64,000 bases of DNA from Coturnix japonica (Eukaryota > Chordata > Aves > Galliformes > Phasianidae), in the NCBI RefSeq assembly GCF_001577835.2, contig NC_029521.1, positions 4,097,854-4,161,853 of the forward strand, written 5' to 3'. Position 1 is the first letter of the stretch, and each line of letters starts with the position of its first letter. Positions 51,562 through 61,949 of the stretch are shown one piece after another. The notes below the pieces were generated by a model, which was given only the letters and a program-made list of their open reading frames with translations, made no database searches and was not told where the DNA came from. The position numbers and the translations under genes are program-made.

Positions 51562-52585
51562 TCATGCTATAGAAAAGCAGTTCACAGTGTACATATTAGA
51601 ATCTAGGCACATGTAAAGCATTCCAGAGTCATATTTTAAGCATTAAAAGAGGATTTACGTGTATAAGTTTCAGCGTGATGTTGCTTTAACCCCCTTAGAG
51701 CTACACACCCCCCAGACTGGTAAGATCACACCGGTCTTACAGATGGCTGTGGAGGTCTAGAAGGCTAAAAACAGGGCCCTGTGTGTCAAGTGCAATGAAC
51801 ACAATGACACTTTTACCCCCAGTGCAGATCTACAAGTTCAATATAACCCCGGTCAATACCCTTCCTTTGGGAAGTTGAGAATCGATTTGTTTGGTGTTGG
51901 TTTGTGTTTGTTTTTAATTAAATTAGATCAACGCAATATTAGCAAATGATTTGAAATATATATATGTATATGTACACACAACAGGAAATCACAAAAATAA
52001 AGCCTTCTAAAAGGCTATAAAATCTGGTCATTTTGAAGTGAAAATACTATACATTAAATACCCAAGAAGACACCAGGAGTGCCCTTTACCAGGAGCACAC
52101 CTAAAACACAAATACACCCAGGCTGCATATCCCACACTCAGACAATCTTGCATTCATGCTATCTCCACTAGACACTCTATATAAAATCAGTACAATCTTG
52201 TGCGGTGAGACTACAAAACCAACTCAGCAGTCCAAAGCCTCCTGGTAGAATCCAATGCAGTCTGGGCAGCAGAAGACAAAAGTCTTTGGTACCGAGGTAT
52301 TGTACTGAGGTATGTCTGTACACACAGGTTAATGTGAAGCTACTGAAAGCCAAATGTCCACAGCGGTGCTGGTTGGTGACAGTCCCAGCAGGACAGGAGA
52401 GGAACTGGCAACGCACCTCCCACAGGTTGCTCTCTTGTGCACATTGCTGGCTTTCCTCACCTTCCTTTCCCTTCTATACAGCGTGTGAAGCTTACAGCAA
52501 GCACTCCATCCTTCCACCTGCAAAACCTCTAACCTCTTTGGGACAACACTGCCAATCAAAGTAAAAGATGATTTTCATCATAGAT
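51562..52585 (-). other. Probable 3' UTR of the homeobox gene
   Basis: AT-rich sequence with no recognisable coding exon lies between the homeobox stop and the candidate polyadenylation signal. It holds a TATA/TGTA microsatellite at 51955-51980. The extent is inferred from position only. Confidence 0.4.
51955..51980. repeat. TA/TG microsatellite
   Basis: Short alternating ATATAT-GTATATGTACACACA tract. Confidence 0.8.
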
Positions 52586-53488
52586 TCATGCGTAACCCAA
52601 ATGACAGGCGGAATTCTGGCCGCCCAAAGCAAAAAGGTAACTTTGAGGCCCACCCTGCTCCCCATTTTGTTCCAACAGTGAGTCGAAACCATTTCCCAAC
52701 ATTTCATTTCTCATACCCAGCCAGTGAGGGTCATAGTCACTCACTGTCCCCAGCAGCTGCTGTCCGTACAATGGGTCCGGAGCAGCACATGTCCCCTGGT
52801 ACCTCCCTTCGTGTTTTGCAGGTACTGAAGGAGTTGGAGGACTTGCCTCGCTAGCTGCAAAAGGAGGAGAGCTGTGCCTCAGCTGCTTCGGCTCAAGCAT
52901 AGACTCTCCCTCACCACAGCTTGGAATGGAACTGCTACTGAAGGGAGAGGTGTTAGGCTTGATATATGAGTAGGTCTCATCGACCAGACCTTGGTCAGCA
53001 TTTAAGTAGCTTAAGACAGGCTTGCTATACGTGTTCTCCATAGCTGCCAGATATAGGTAATCTTCTGTACAAGGCTGGAAGACATCTGCATAGTAGTTTT
53101 CAGGACAAGGGTTCTTCAGATACGGGTAATCCTGCGCTTGCTGTGCAGGGAGCGAGTGCTGAGGGGCACTGCCTACTGCTCCCACACCGAACTGCTCCCC
53201 TTTTCCCATATAGTCCAGGCCGAAGTGAGACGGGGTCTGACCGGGGACTCCAAAGCTCCTCCAGTGAGTATCGAGCCTGGCGTACTGCGGCCCGGACCAT
53301 GGCAGCGGCTGGCCGGGGCAGCTCCGGTTGTCCCCCGTCTGCAGGGCTCGCTCGGTGCCGAGGCCCCGGTTCTGGCCGTCCGCCCCGCAGTGCCCCCGCT
53401 CCTCCTTGGCGGCCGCCGGCTGTGCGGGGTGAGCGCCTTCGCTCTTCTTGCGGTTCAGCTGCCGTGCCCTCCTGTTCTGAAACCAGAC
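52586..53488 (-). CDS. Homeobox gene coding exon 2 (residues 68-367 and stop)
   Basis: Acceptor CTCTCGCAG, then VWFQNRRARQLNRKKS completes the recognition helix. The rest is an uninterrupted 300-codon frame ending GGQNSACHLGYA. Such length without stops, and its smooth junction with the homeodomain, support it as real coding sequence. Confidence 0.88.
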   Translation of the reverse strand, partial: VWFQNRRARQLNRKKSEGAHPAQPAAAKEERGHCGADGQNRGLGTERALQTGDNRSCPGQPLPWSGPQYARLDTHWRSFGVPGQTPSHFGLDYMGKGEQFGVGAVGSAPQHSLPAQQAQDYPYLKNPCPENYYADVFQPCTEDYLYLAAMENTYSKPVLSYLNADQGLVDETYSYIKPNTSPFSSSSIPSCGEGESMLEPKQLRHSSPPFAASEASPPTPSVPAKHEGRYQGTCAAPDPLYGQQLLGTVSDYDPHWLGMRNEMLGNGFDSLLEQNGEQGGPQSYLFALGGQNSACHLGYA

Positions 53489-53800
53489 CTGCGAGAGGAA
53501 GCAGAGTTAAACACGACGTCCCGATGCCCGTCGAGGCGCTTTGAGGCGCTGACATCCCAAAGGACGGCCCGTGGGGCTGCCGCCCTCCGCCGCTCTTACC
53601 TGGATCCTGGACTCGGGGATGTCGGTGAGGCCGGAGAGCTGCTCTCGCAGGGCGATGCCGGGGTACGGCTGCTTCTCGAAGGTGCGCACCAGCAGCTCCA
53701 GCTGCGCTTTGCTGAAGGACGTGCGCTTCCTCCGGCCGCCCTCCCGCGGGGCGGCGCGGCGCTGCGGGCCGTCGGCTGCCGGGATGCTGCGGGGCTCCAT
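52586..53800 (-). CDS. Mix/Siamois-like paired-type homeobox transcription factor (2 exons, 367 aa)
   Basis: A probable DNA-binding transcription factor. Exon 1 (53600-53800) and exon 2 (52586-53488) join in phase 0 across a 111-base GT-AG intron. The homeodomain covers residues 22-81 and keeps the core residues R26 (HD5), F29 (HD8), L37 (HD16), F41 (HD20), W69, F70, N72 (HD51) and R74. Gln71 is at HD position 50. IPESRIQ|VWFQNRRAR and the intron at 46/47 are typical of the PRD class, Mix and Siamois types especially. The 286-residue tail has three Tyr-x-Tyr-Leu/Ile motifs (188-191, 211-214, 240-243) and a Ser/Pro-rich part. There is no paired domain, and I saw no octapeptide. The ATG at 53800 has a modest context. 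In-frame ATGs at 53929 and 53935 would add 43 or 45 residues. It is not MIXL1/CMIX, which I recall on another chicken chromosome. The exact orthologue is unknown to me. Confidence 0.88.
53600..53800 (-). CDS. Homeobox gene coding exon 1 (residues 1-67)
   Basis: Encodes a short basic leader MEPRSIPAADGPQRR and homeodomain helices 1 and 2 up to ESRIQ, ending at a CAG/GTAAGAG donor. Very GC-rich. The open frame continues upstream of the chosen Met. Confidence 0.88.
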
Positions 53801-53917
53801 CAGGGCTGCGAGGGCCGCGGCCGCTCCTCGCCTTATGAGCCCTCCGCCCGGCTCTCGGCGACCCCCACCCGCCCGGGCCTGCCCCGCCGATAGGGCCGGG
53901 TGACTCACAGCTGTCTC

Positions 53918-53954
53918 CCACACCTCCATTGTCATCCCATCACCAAAATACACA
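53918..53954 (-). promoter_or_regulatory. Cluster of FoxH1-, SOX- and T-box-like sites
   Basis: On the minus strand TGTGTATT (53947-53954) fits the FoxH1 consensus TGT(G/T)(T/G)ATT. GACAATGG (53926-53933) contains a SOX-type core. AGGTGTGG (53918-53925) is one base from a T-box half site. All lie about 120-155 bases upstream of the ATG at 53800. Short motifs occur by chance, so this is a hypothesis. If translation starts at 53929 or 53935, part of the cluster would be coding. Confidence 0.3.
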
Positions 53955-54110
53955 CGGGGAGGTCTCGCCCCGCTGGAGGAGCCACGGCGTCTCACGGCGA
54001 AGCGCCCGCCGCCGCCACCAACCCACCCAGCGTTTTTTTCATTCAAATGGACGGTCAATAATTTAACGAGGGCGGTTCTTTAGTCCGCTTGGGCCTCGGA
54101 CGGGCCGGCA

Positions 54111-57100
54111 CCAACGCTGGAAACAGCGGGGCTCCCCTGGGCGCTGGGATCCCTCCAGGCTAAGGAATACAGGTGTCCCATGCCACCTATATGTCTGTAC
54201 CAGCCCTTCTCCATAAGGGAAACCACCCTACACGTTACTGACCGGTCCTATTCCCAGTAGAGGGAGGTTTCTCCTTGACTTTACCTGGGTGCCTTGCCCA
54301 GATGCTGCATCGAAACCCACCACAAAACACTGAAGCCTCTCCCTGCTTCTCTCCCATTAGTTTTCTTCCCTTTCTCATCATAACCTCTCCTTCAAGTGCT
54401 TCTTTTTCTCCACACTCTACTCACTAAGTAGTGTACAGAACAAGAAAGCTCTGTGATTTCCAAGGTGAGATCATGACCGATTAATTCAGAAGTATTAATT
54501 CAAAAGGCAGGCCAGGAATATTCTTTTATGGAGCCAAGAGTGACATAAGAACTTACAGGGAGCGATGGCTGCAATGCCAAAAGGGTTTACATGTCAAAAT
54601 AGGATTAGAATAGCAACAAATCAATTTGTTAATGTAATAATTTGTCAAATGAGGCCATTAGAAGCTATCACTGAAGGCGTTCAAGAACAACAGCATCATT
54701 ACTTCATGTGTCTTTTGTCTCAGCACATCTCCAGTCATTTTCAGCCTTGGAACCTGTTCCACCTTGATGTAAAACTTAAGGGTCCAAGAACAAAATCTGT
54801 TCAGAGTATCTGGGAGCAACAGCTTGAAACAATTTCTCACTGCTCTTTCCCATTCTTCTACCACATCACTCTTAGGGCTATCACAGCTCAGATACATTAT
54901 TTTCTCCCTCAGAGTTTCAGGGTGATTCAGAGATTTTCCTTTCCGTGTAAGAAATACAATTTGTATACAGCCAAGCATTTTTACGTAGGAGAACAGGGAA
55001 GAGCAGACAGGTAGCAAATGGTTTGTCAGTTCTAGGTACAGTCAAGGTGTGCTGCTAAGCTTGAGTTTGCTTATATTATTCAGATAGAAATGTAAGGAAG
55101 AGTCGATTAAGGTTCAGATACAATAAGCTAGTCAGCAGAGCTTAATGGCACAGTTTTGTCAGTGACCTTCTCCACAGCAAATCCAGCTTTAGCTGCTTCT
55201 CATTCTCCAGGATGCAGTTCTGCTTGCATTTAGGCCAAAAATGGCTTCACACACAGACCTGCATGTGCCAGCTCCAACACACTAGAAAATGAGTCAATTC
55301 GCAGAGCTACTCCCTCCAAAAAGTGATTGCTGGCCAGGTTAGTTCTTGGCCAGCTTATTTCAGACACCAGCATGAGATGGGGGATGCACAGACACAGAGA
55401 GAAAGAAGAGCTGGCGAGCCCTGATTTAAATTGGCATGAAACTGCATATGGCCTCTCCATCACTGCATCGTCAATACATCTATCCATGGAGTGCACAACA
55501 AACTGGGTCCAGGAAACCCATCTACAGGTTACAAAGAGAGTTAATTCATTCAGTCTGGCTGCAGTGAAAGTGATACCACGAGGAAGGCTAGAAAAATAAA
55601 GACATAAAAAAGCTGTCATTTTCTTTTTTCCTGTGCATGCTTTCCAATTTTTTATGGCAGAAATATGTGTATGTATATATATATATGAAAACATCATGTC
55701 ACGGGAATGACTACAACACAAAACCGACCCTGCGGGCAGCCTGCAATATTGATCCCAGAGGAAACCCCCCCCCCAGCACGCACATACACGCCTTAGAGTC
55801 ACAGTCTGCTTAGAAGAGATAAGGACGGAGTCAGCAGAGGAGAACCTCTGGGGCTTGCAGCGACTTGCACTGCTTGCTAATAGCGAGTGTCCATCACTGC
55901 TGGCTAGGTCAAATAGACAGGCTTTTGTTAACATCCTCTGGCTATGGAGAGAGCAGTTCACACTTCCTGGAGTTATTGTTTAAGGCATTCTGCCAGGCAG
56001 CCTCTTTACACCCTTCATTTCGAGAGATTTTCTTTGCAATGCTAATTGATAGAGACTTAGATTGTGAGTTTGTTTTTAAGTGAGATTCCAGGAAACAAGA
56101 TGGCAATCTTGTCCTCCCCCTCCTCTCTTCCCTCTTCTGCTGAGGCATTTGGACTTGGCCTAACCTAAGAGCTAACTTCTGCTACAGCAGCAGCTTGGTC
56201 ACACCTAGGTCCAGGCACTCACCCTTGCTGACCGTGTTCCCTCAGCTTAAGCCATCCTATGATTCTCTGTGTGGTAGAAATGCGGAGAAGAAGAAGAAAA
56301 GAATCAGCAATAGTGAAAGCAGTTTGCTTAACGAAAAATATCTCTTCATATCACAGCCTGTCTTCAGGTTCCCACCAAAACCCATGGAATTTTGCTGCAG
56401 ATATCAATAAGGTCCAAGGTTCAGAAAGGTAAAAAGTGTAAACTTACTGTATATTTTTTCTTCTGCCAGCGTCCCTTTAAGTCAGGGGCGTGTGATGCAA
56501 GTGCACCTACAGAAGAATCAAAATTACATATGGAATATGCTGGAAATGGAGGAAGAAAACACACACACATATATATTTATGTAGTAGACATTTAGGAGAG
56601 GCAGCATTATTGTTAGAAAAGGACTAGCCACAGTGCTCTTTAAAAATGGCTTTGAAAAATGTTTGCATCTGTCTTAGTCCAGATGAGGGCATCGGGAGCT
56701 CCTCAATCCCTCCAGAGCAGCCCCAGCGTTAGAATATGCAAAGAATCACTTTAGCATGGATGGGGTGCCAAATCACCCAGTGCTGCGTGGCTCTGCCACC
56801 AGGCGCCTGCCTGGGGAGTCTGTGCTCAAGCACAGACCTCTAGAAATCCCTACATCAAACATCTTCTATGGCAGCACGGCGTTACTGATGTTTAACCAGA
56901 TCTTTCATCCTGATGGAGGCAAGATCAATTTCACTAGTTGGTCTTCAGACATTAACACCTCATAAAAAGAATGTTCGTGCCCCCTTATCCAGAGTGCATC
57001 TTTAATTATCTTCTGGTACACTTTTTGCAGCCCATTACTTACAAGTCAACACCACTTTAATTATGGGCTTGGCAGTAAAAGACAGCCCTTACCTCACTGA

Positions 57101-57434
57101 AATAAAAACACTGCAAAACAACCCTGGAGAATAAGAGAGATGTCATGTCCAAACACTGTGGAATGCAGCAGAATAAACATGGATTCTCTTCTACAGAGAT
57201 TTCCCCGTGTGCTGTACTGCCACAGAAAACATGCCTAGGAACATCCCAAGGAACACAAGCAGCCAGGAAATGCTCGTGTCCTTGCCTGCTCTGCAGGCTA
57301 CCATGTGCTCACAGTGGCATTTCTTGTTTTGGAAACCACAGTGGCCAGTTGTGCACTTCCGTAATGAGCCAAGGCAGATGGGGAGGAGACATTTTGCACC
57401 TTTAGCCAAAAAAGGGGGGGGAAATCATACAAAG
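54111..57434. other. No recognised gene
   Basis: No exon recognised on either strand. A 243-codon minus-strand frame at 55230-55961 runs through a TA microsatellite (about 55663-55686) and a C run (about 55766-55774), and is most likely chance. A short CR1 tail lies at 56230-56272. The rest is unique sequence that could hold regulatory DNA of the homeobox gene. Confidence 0.4.
56230..56272 (+). mobile_element. Very short CR1 3' tail
   Basis: CAGCTTAAGCCATCCTATGA followed by TTCTCTGTG resembles the last bases of a plus-strand CR1 (usual CCATTCTATGATTCTGTG). Too short for certainty. Confidence 0.45.
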
Positions 57435-57720
57435 AATCTTAGAATCATTAAGGTTGGAAAAGACCTCTAAGATCATCTAGTGCAGCAGCCCACCTACAAT
57501 ACTGCCCACTAAACCAGGTTCCTTAGTACCACATCTACACGATTCTCCAACGCCTCCAGGAATGATGAATCCCCCACCTCCCTGAGCAGCCTGTTCCAGT
57601 GTGACAACTCTTTCACAGAAGTAGTTTTTCTTAATGTCCAACCTGAGCTTCCCCTGGCACAACTTGAAGCTATGGCCTCTTGTCCTATCACCGACCCCCA
57701 CCTCACCACAATCCCATTTC
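57435..57720 (-). mobile_element. CR1 LINE 3' fragment
   Basis: Antisense CR1 starting AGAATCATTAAGGTTGGAAA, with AAGATCATCTAGTGCAGCAG, CCACCTCCCTGAGCAGCCTG and GGCCTCTTGTCCTATCACCG. About 285 bases, the same subfamily type as the copy at 41.8 kb. Confidence 0.92.
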
Positions 57721-57837
57721 AGGGAGTTTTGTGATAACATTTCCTTTGCAAGAGGCATTTGTTCCCCATCCAGTTGAGAACCAGCTGTCACCTGCAACGT
57801 GGAGCTCTTCCCTATAGCAACCATCTTACTCCAGAGT

Positions 57838-57982
57838 CTAAGATCATACAGTTCCAATCCCCCTGCTCTCAGCAGGGACACCAACCTCTAGCCCAGGTTG
57901 CTCATAGCTTCATCCAGCCTGGCCCCAATGCTTCTCCAGAGGGGGCATTCACAACCTCGCTGGGCAACCTGTTCCAGTGATG
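57838..57982 (-). mobile_element. CR1 LINE 3' fragment
   Basis: A second antisense CR1 piece about 120 bases from the previous one. It has CAGTTCCAATCCCCCTGCTC, TTCATCCAGCCTGGCCCCAA and GGGCAACCTGTTCCAGTGAT. It restarts near the CR1 3' end, so it is an independent insertion and not a continuation. Confidence 0.88.
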
Positions 57983-60624
57983 TGCAGTTTGAATAGCCTG
58001 AGTCTGCATAGAGTTAGGATGGCTACAACCTAATGATGGCAAATCAGTAGAGAAGAGTGCTTGGAACTGCAGGATGGGCTGCTGGATTCCTACTTGCAAG
58101 AAGCCAAATGCTTAGATCATCACAGACTTAGTTCTTCTTTGAGTAAGAAAAACCTCACAGTAACCTCTGCAGTTGCAAAGAAATTCACTAAAATCCTGCC
58201 TAGAAAAAAGATCGTGCAAAATATCCTCTCAAATCCAAACCAGACCTCCACAGTATTGCCAGGCACAGGTCCATCTGGCAGGCCCTCACTTGCCCCAGCA
58301 CCACCCAGTCAAGGACCATTTCATTTAAATGCAGATGTATTTGCGCCCATCAGGGTCAGGTTCACAGTCTATATTACTTCACTGCAATCTCTTTTCTCAT
58401 ACTCCTGATCGTCTCCATCCCTGTCTCCTTCCCCTTTGTAAGGGAGGCTCCAGCAGCCTCCCCACTGTCTGTGTAACCAGCAGATGCCTTGAGACTGATC
58501 CGCTCCAGAAACACCTGTGGACTCTTTGCATCTTAAGAGGGTCAGAGCTCTGAACTGCAGATGTTTTGGGACAGGGACTATATATTTTTCTGTGTATATG
58601 TGCTGACAGAATACAAGCACACCCACACGATGCTATAGGAATACTATCATAGTCTGCCAAGCTTGATTATGATAACTAGTCACCTAAAGATGAGTGAATG
58701 TGGCCTTAAGGCTAGTCTGCTGGGCCTGGAGACAAGCTGTCTGCAGTCTTCTCCTCCCTGCTCAAAGAACTATCATCTAAGTTCCCTTGTCAGCCCTATT
58801 CCTTCTCATCTCTCAAACACCATCCCCACCCATGTGGATGTCCGGGAGTGTGCTTCCCACCCACCTCACCCATATGCTGGTGATCCCAGATCTCTGCTAG
58901 ATCTGTGTTGGATTCGTGCACTGCAGCCAGTTTTTCCCTCACAAGATTCCCATTTCAGGCAAAAAGGGGGGAAAAAACAGAGCTAGAAAACAGTCAATTG
59001 ACATAATGTTTCTGTTGCCTCAGAAACACTTTAAAAATGCATTAGCTGGGCCCAGCGGACCATCAAGAGTAACACACACATTGGAAGACTTTCCTTTTCC
59101 CAACACTGCACGCCCTCATTTACCACCATGCACGTGAAGAACTTGGCAGCCAAAGGCTGTGGCTTTCAAAGTTGGAAACAGAAATAAAAAGAAAGGAATT
59201 CCTTGGGAAAGGAACGAGAAGCAATAGCAGATACCAAGTATTGTGTGTTAAAACACTCCATCGCTGTCATCAGGTGGTTGAGGGGCAGAGCAAGGCACCA
59301 GAATGCCGGTGGTTTGTTGGAGATTTACTGCTTTTGCCCGTTTTAACAGCTCAGTGAGTAATACTGCAGGATGCTGGAGTGCACCCACAGCCCACATTTT
59401 TGTTCATATACTTGTACAAATCCCTGTTAAATTCTGCAGCATAAACCTAACCTCAAGGAATCCCATCAAACACCTGTAAGATAAATTTCGGCTTCATAAA
59501 CTGAGCTTTCACATGGATGTCACTTGTTCCTATGTCACATAATGAAAGAAATCCATCAGAACTGTTTGCTAAACGTTTCAGTAGGACTAAAGTTGTTGAC
59601 TTCCAACAGACACCAGCAACTATAGATCTGTAGAGCGCACACCTGTGATCAACACTGAAGCTATTCTTGCAGCTTGCATTTCAGACTGCTGAGCTTTTGC
59701 TGGCTGTTTAGAAAGGCTTATTAATGCAACGTTGGCTGGAGCACGATAAAGAAGTCTGTTTCTTTTTAATAACAAAAAGCAGAGTCAAAGCATTAGGATG
59801 GGCATATGGAACTCAACATCAATCGACCCGTAAAACACACTGACCAAATATGTAAGAAATACAACTCCCTACAGCTTAAAAGCAATACTTAGTTCTTAAT
59901 CTCTGCAAAGACTAAAGCAGTAGGTTGGGGCCTTTACAGCCGGCAATTTCCAAGCCTTGCATTACGCTCCTGATTATATTCAAAATACAACAGAAGAGAC
60001 CTAGTTTTATCAACACACACAGAATAGGGATGCATTAGGGAGACGTGTATTTACTTGCAAGACGCACAGTATCACAACCAGCAACATTACTACACCTCAT
60101 TGTTTCTCCTTAGGTACTCCTCATTGCTCCTTAAAAAGGCTTTGTAAGTATGTGAATGCCGGCCATTATCTGTGAAACTGCCCGGCTGGTGGAACAGCAA
60201 CAGGTAATATTTGAAAGACTGTAATTTCCCTTAGATCCTTTAGTACCAGAACTTACAGTGATATAATGATTAATACAACGCTACAAATTAAAACGGGCAG
60301 AGGAGCAAAGCTGATTGCTACTTTAACCAACTCGCATACACACATTGCTGCCAGTAGCTTCACTACAGCACTGTGTCTTGTATTGATAGTTTCATTTCCT
60401 CAGGTAACTTCCACTGACTGCATCCCGTCTCTCCCTCATTCAAGCTTCAAATCCACTTTAAAGTTGGCTGCATTTCATTTCCAAGTAACTTCCTAAAAGA
60501 AGCCCAATCCCGTAATCCTCACTAGTACAGAAAGCGGCTGTTTACACAGTCACATCCCTGCCTCCACTGGGATGACTCACACAATAAATGCTGGTCTGGA
60601 TCGAGTAAGTACACCACCCCCTCA

Positions 60625-60643
60625 CCCCCCCCCCCCCCCCCCC
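60625..60643 (+). repeat. Poly-C tract, 19 bases
   Basis: An uninterrupted run of 19 C residues. The minus strand is poly-G and could form quadruplex structure. Confidence 0.95.
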
Positions 60644-60847
60644 TTTATTTTCCCCTTTTGGAAAGAATTTTAAAGGACACAGAAGAGCCAACATGTCTCT
60701 ATCTGCTCTCCTCCGGCAGCTACCAGGAACACAAAACAAAAGAGGCAGACTACCTGGCAAATACCCTTTTGTACCTCCCGATGGAAAGTGAGATAGTCAA
60801 TATCTTAAGTTCAGACAGATAGCAAATGTTTCTAAAACGGGTGGAGC

Positions 60848-60880
60848 GGGAGGGGTGGGAGGGGGGAGGGAGGAGGAGAA
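60848..60880 (+). repeat. G-rich tract with quadruplex potential
   Basis: GGGAGGGGTGGGAGGGGGG followed by AGGGAGG gives at least four G3 runs with one-base loops, the classic pattern for a stable intramolecular G-quadruplex. Confidence 0.7.
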
Positions 60881-61090
60881 GAACAAGTTTTCCCCAGTAT
60901 TAGATGCAACAAAAACGGCAGCATTTGAAAATCTAAGAAAGTGATATGCTGCTGTTCTGTTAGTAACCATCCCATGAAAGCTAAAGAGAAACGTTTGTAT
61001 ACAATTATAAGAGCACACTTTTTTTCCCCACTGACTTCTTTTTAAGACTCTGCTTCCCCTCTGTTTTCTATGGCCTTAACTACTACAAAA

Positions 61091-61567
61091 CAGTGGTCTT
61101 TTCCAATCTTAATGATTCTATAATCATTCTGTGATCATTAGATGATCAGAGGGCTGCAGCACCTCCCCTATGAAGGCAGGCTGTGGGAGCTGGGCTTGTT
61201 CAGCCTTTCAGTACCTAAAGGGAGCCTATAAACAGGAGGGGGAGTCAACACTTTAAAAGGGTAGAAATTAGCAGGATGGGGGGAAATGGTTTTATGTTGA
61301 AGGAGGGAAGATTGAGGTTGGATGTCAGGGGGAAGTTCTTTATTACAAGAGCAGTGAGGTGCTGGAACAGCTGCCCAGAGAGGCTGTGGATGCCCCGTCC
61401 ATCCCTGGAGGTGTTCAAGGCCAGGTTGGATGGGGCCCTGGGCAGCCTGGGCTGGTATTAGATATGGAGGTTGGTGGCCCTGCCTGTGGTGGAGGGGTGG
61501 GGGTTGAGATATGTGATCCTTGAGGTCCCTTTCAGCCCAGGCCATTCTGTGATTCTACGATCCTATG
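61091..61567 (+). mobile_element. CR1 LINE 3' end, with an adjacent older CR1 tail
   Basis: Plus-strand CR1 from about 61140. It runs through GGCAGGCTGTGGGAGCTGGG, GGTTGGATGTCAGGGGGAAG, GGAGGTGTTCAAGGCCAGGT and CCAGGCCATTCTGTGATTCT. About 430 bases, the longest 3' copy here. The 45 bases before it (61094-61139) look like the tail of another CR1, so this copy may have inserted beside it. Confidence 0.92.
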
Positions 61568-61949
61568 AAAATAGCCTTAGTGAGCAATATCCTGACACAT
61601 AGTAAAGCTATATTGCTCACCTTTGAATGCCTATAGAGCCCCATCATAGCTGATTGTTAGTTACCAGCATCTGCATGTGCTCCAGCACAGGAAGCTGTTT
61701 TGATGCATCACACAGACACGTGTTACAAAGTGCACTAACGGTGTGATGTGAGCTCCCTGCACGCTGCTGGGAGCTGCCAGACCTCATTCCATCACTGTGT
61801 GACACGGGTTAGAAGAAGCAGAAGCAATCCCAAAAGTCAGGGCTGGTGAAGCGAAGCAGGCAGAAATCATTTTGTTTCCTCCGACCTTGTAAAGTCAGGC
61901 TGTCTGTCATTTCTCCTCATCTCGCATGAGACAACGACCCGCACCGCCC

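Larger units (their letters stand above)
53240..54110. promoter_or_regulatory. CpG island over the homeobox gene 5' half
   Basis: Dense CpG and high GC cover exon 1, the intron, the start of exon 2 and about 300 bases upstream. CpG islands over developmental homeobox genes are commonly Polycomb targets, which is inference here. Confidence 0.7.
57983..61090. other. No recognised gene
   Basis: No convincing exon or RNA gene. Contains the 19-base C run at 60625-60643 and a G-rich tract at 60848-60880. It could contain regulatory DNA for the homeobox gene or TMEM254. Confidence 0.4.

Noticed and set aside
53138-53903. Plus-strand frames of 110-251 codons over the homeobox gene
   Set aside because: GC-rich sequence lacks stops on both strands; the minus-strand homeodomain explains the region.
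54565-55014. 149-codon plus-strand frame with a 119-codon frame opposite
   Set aside because: No family resemblance, overlapping frames on both strands, and no promoter or splice context.
55230-55961. 243-codon minus-strand open frame
   Set aside because: It runs through a TA/TG microsatellite and a C run, resembles no family, and shows no conserved motif. Judged a chance frame, though it is the longest unexplained one.
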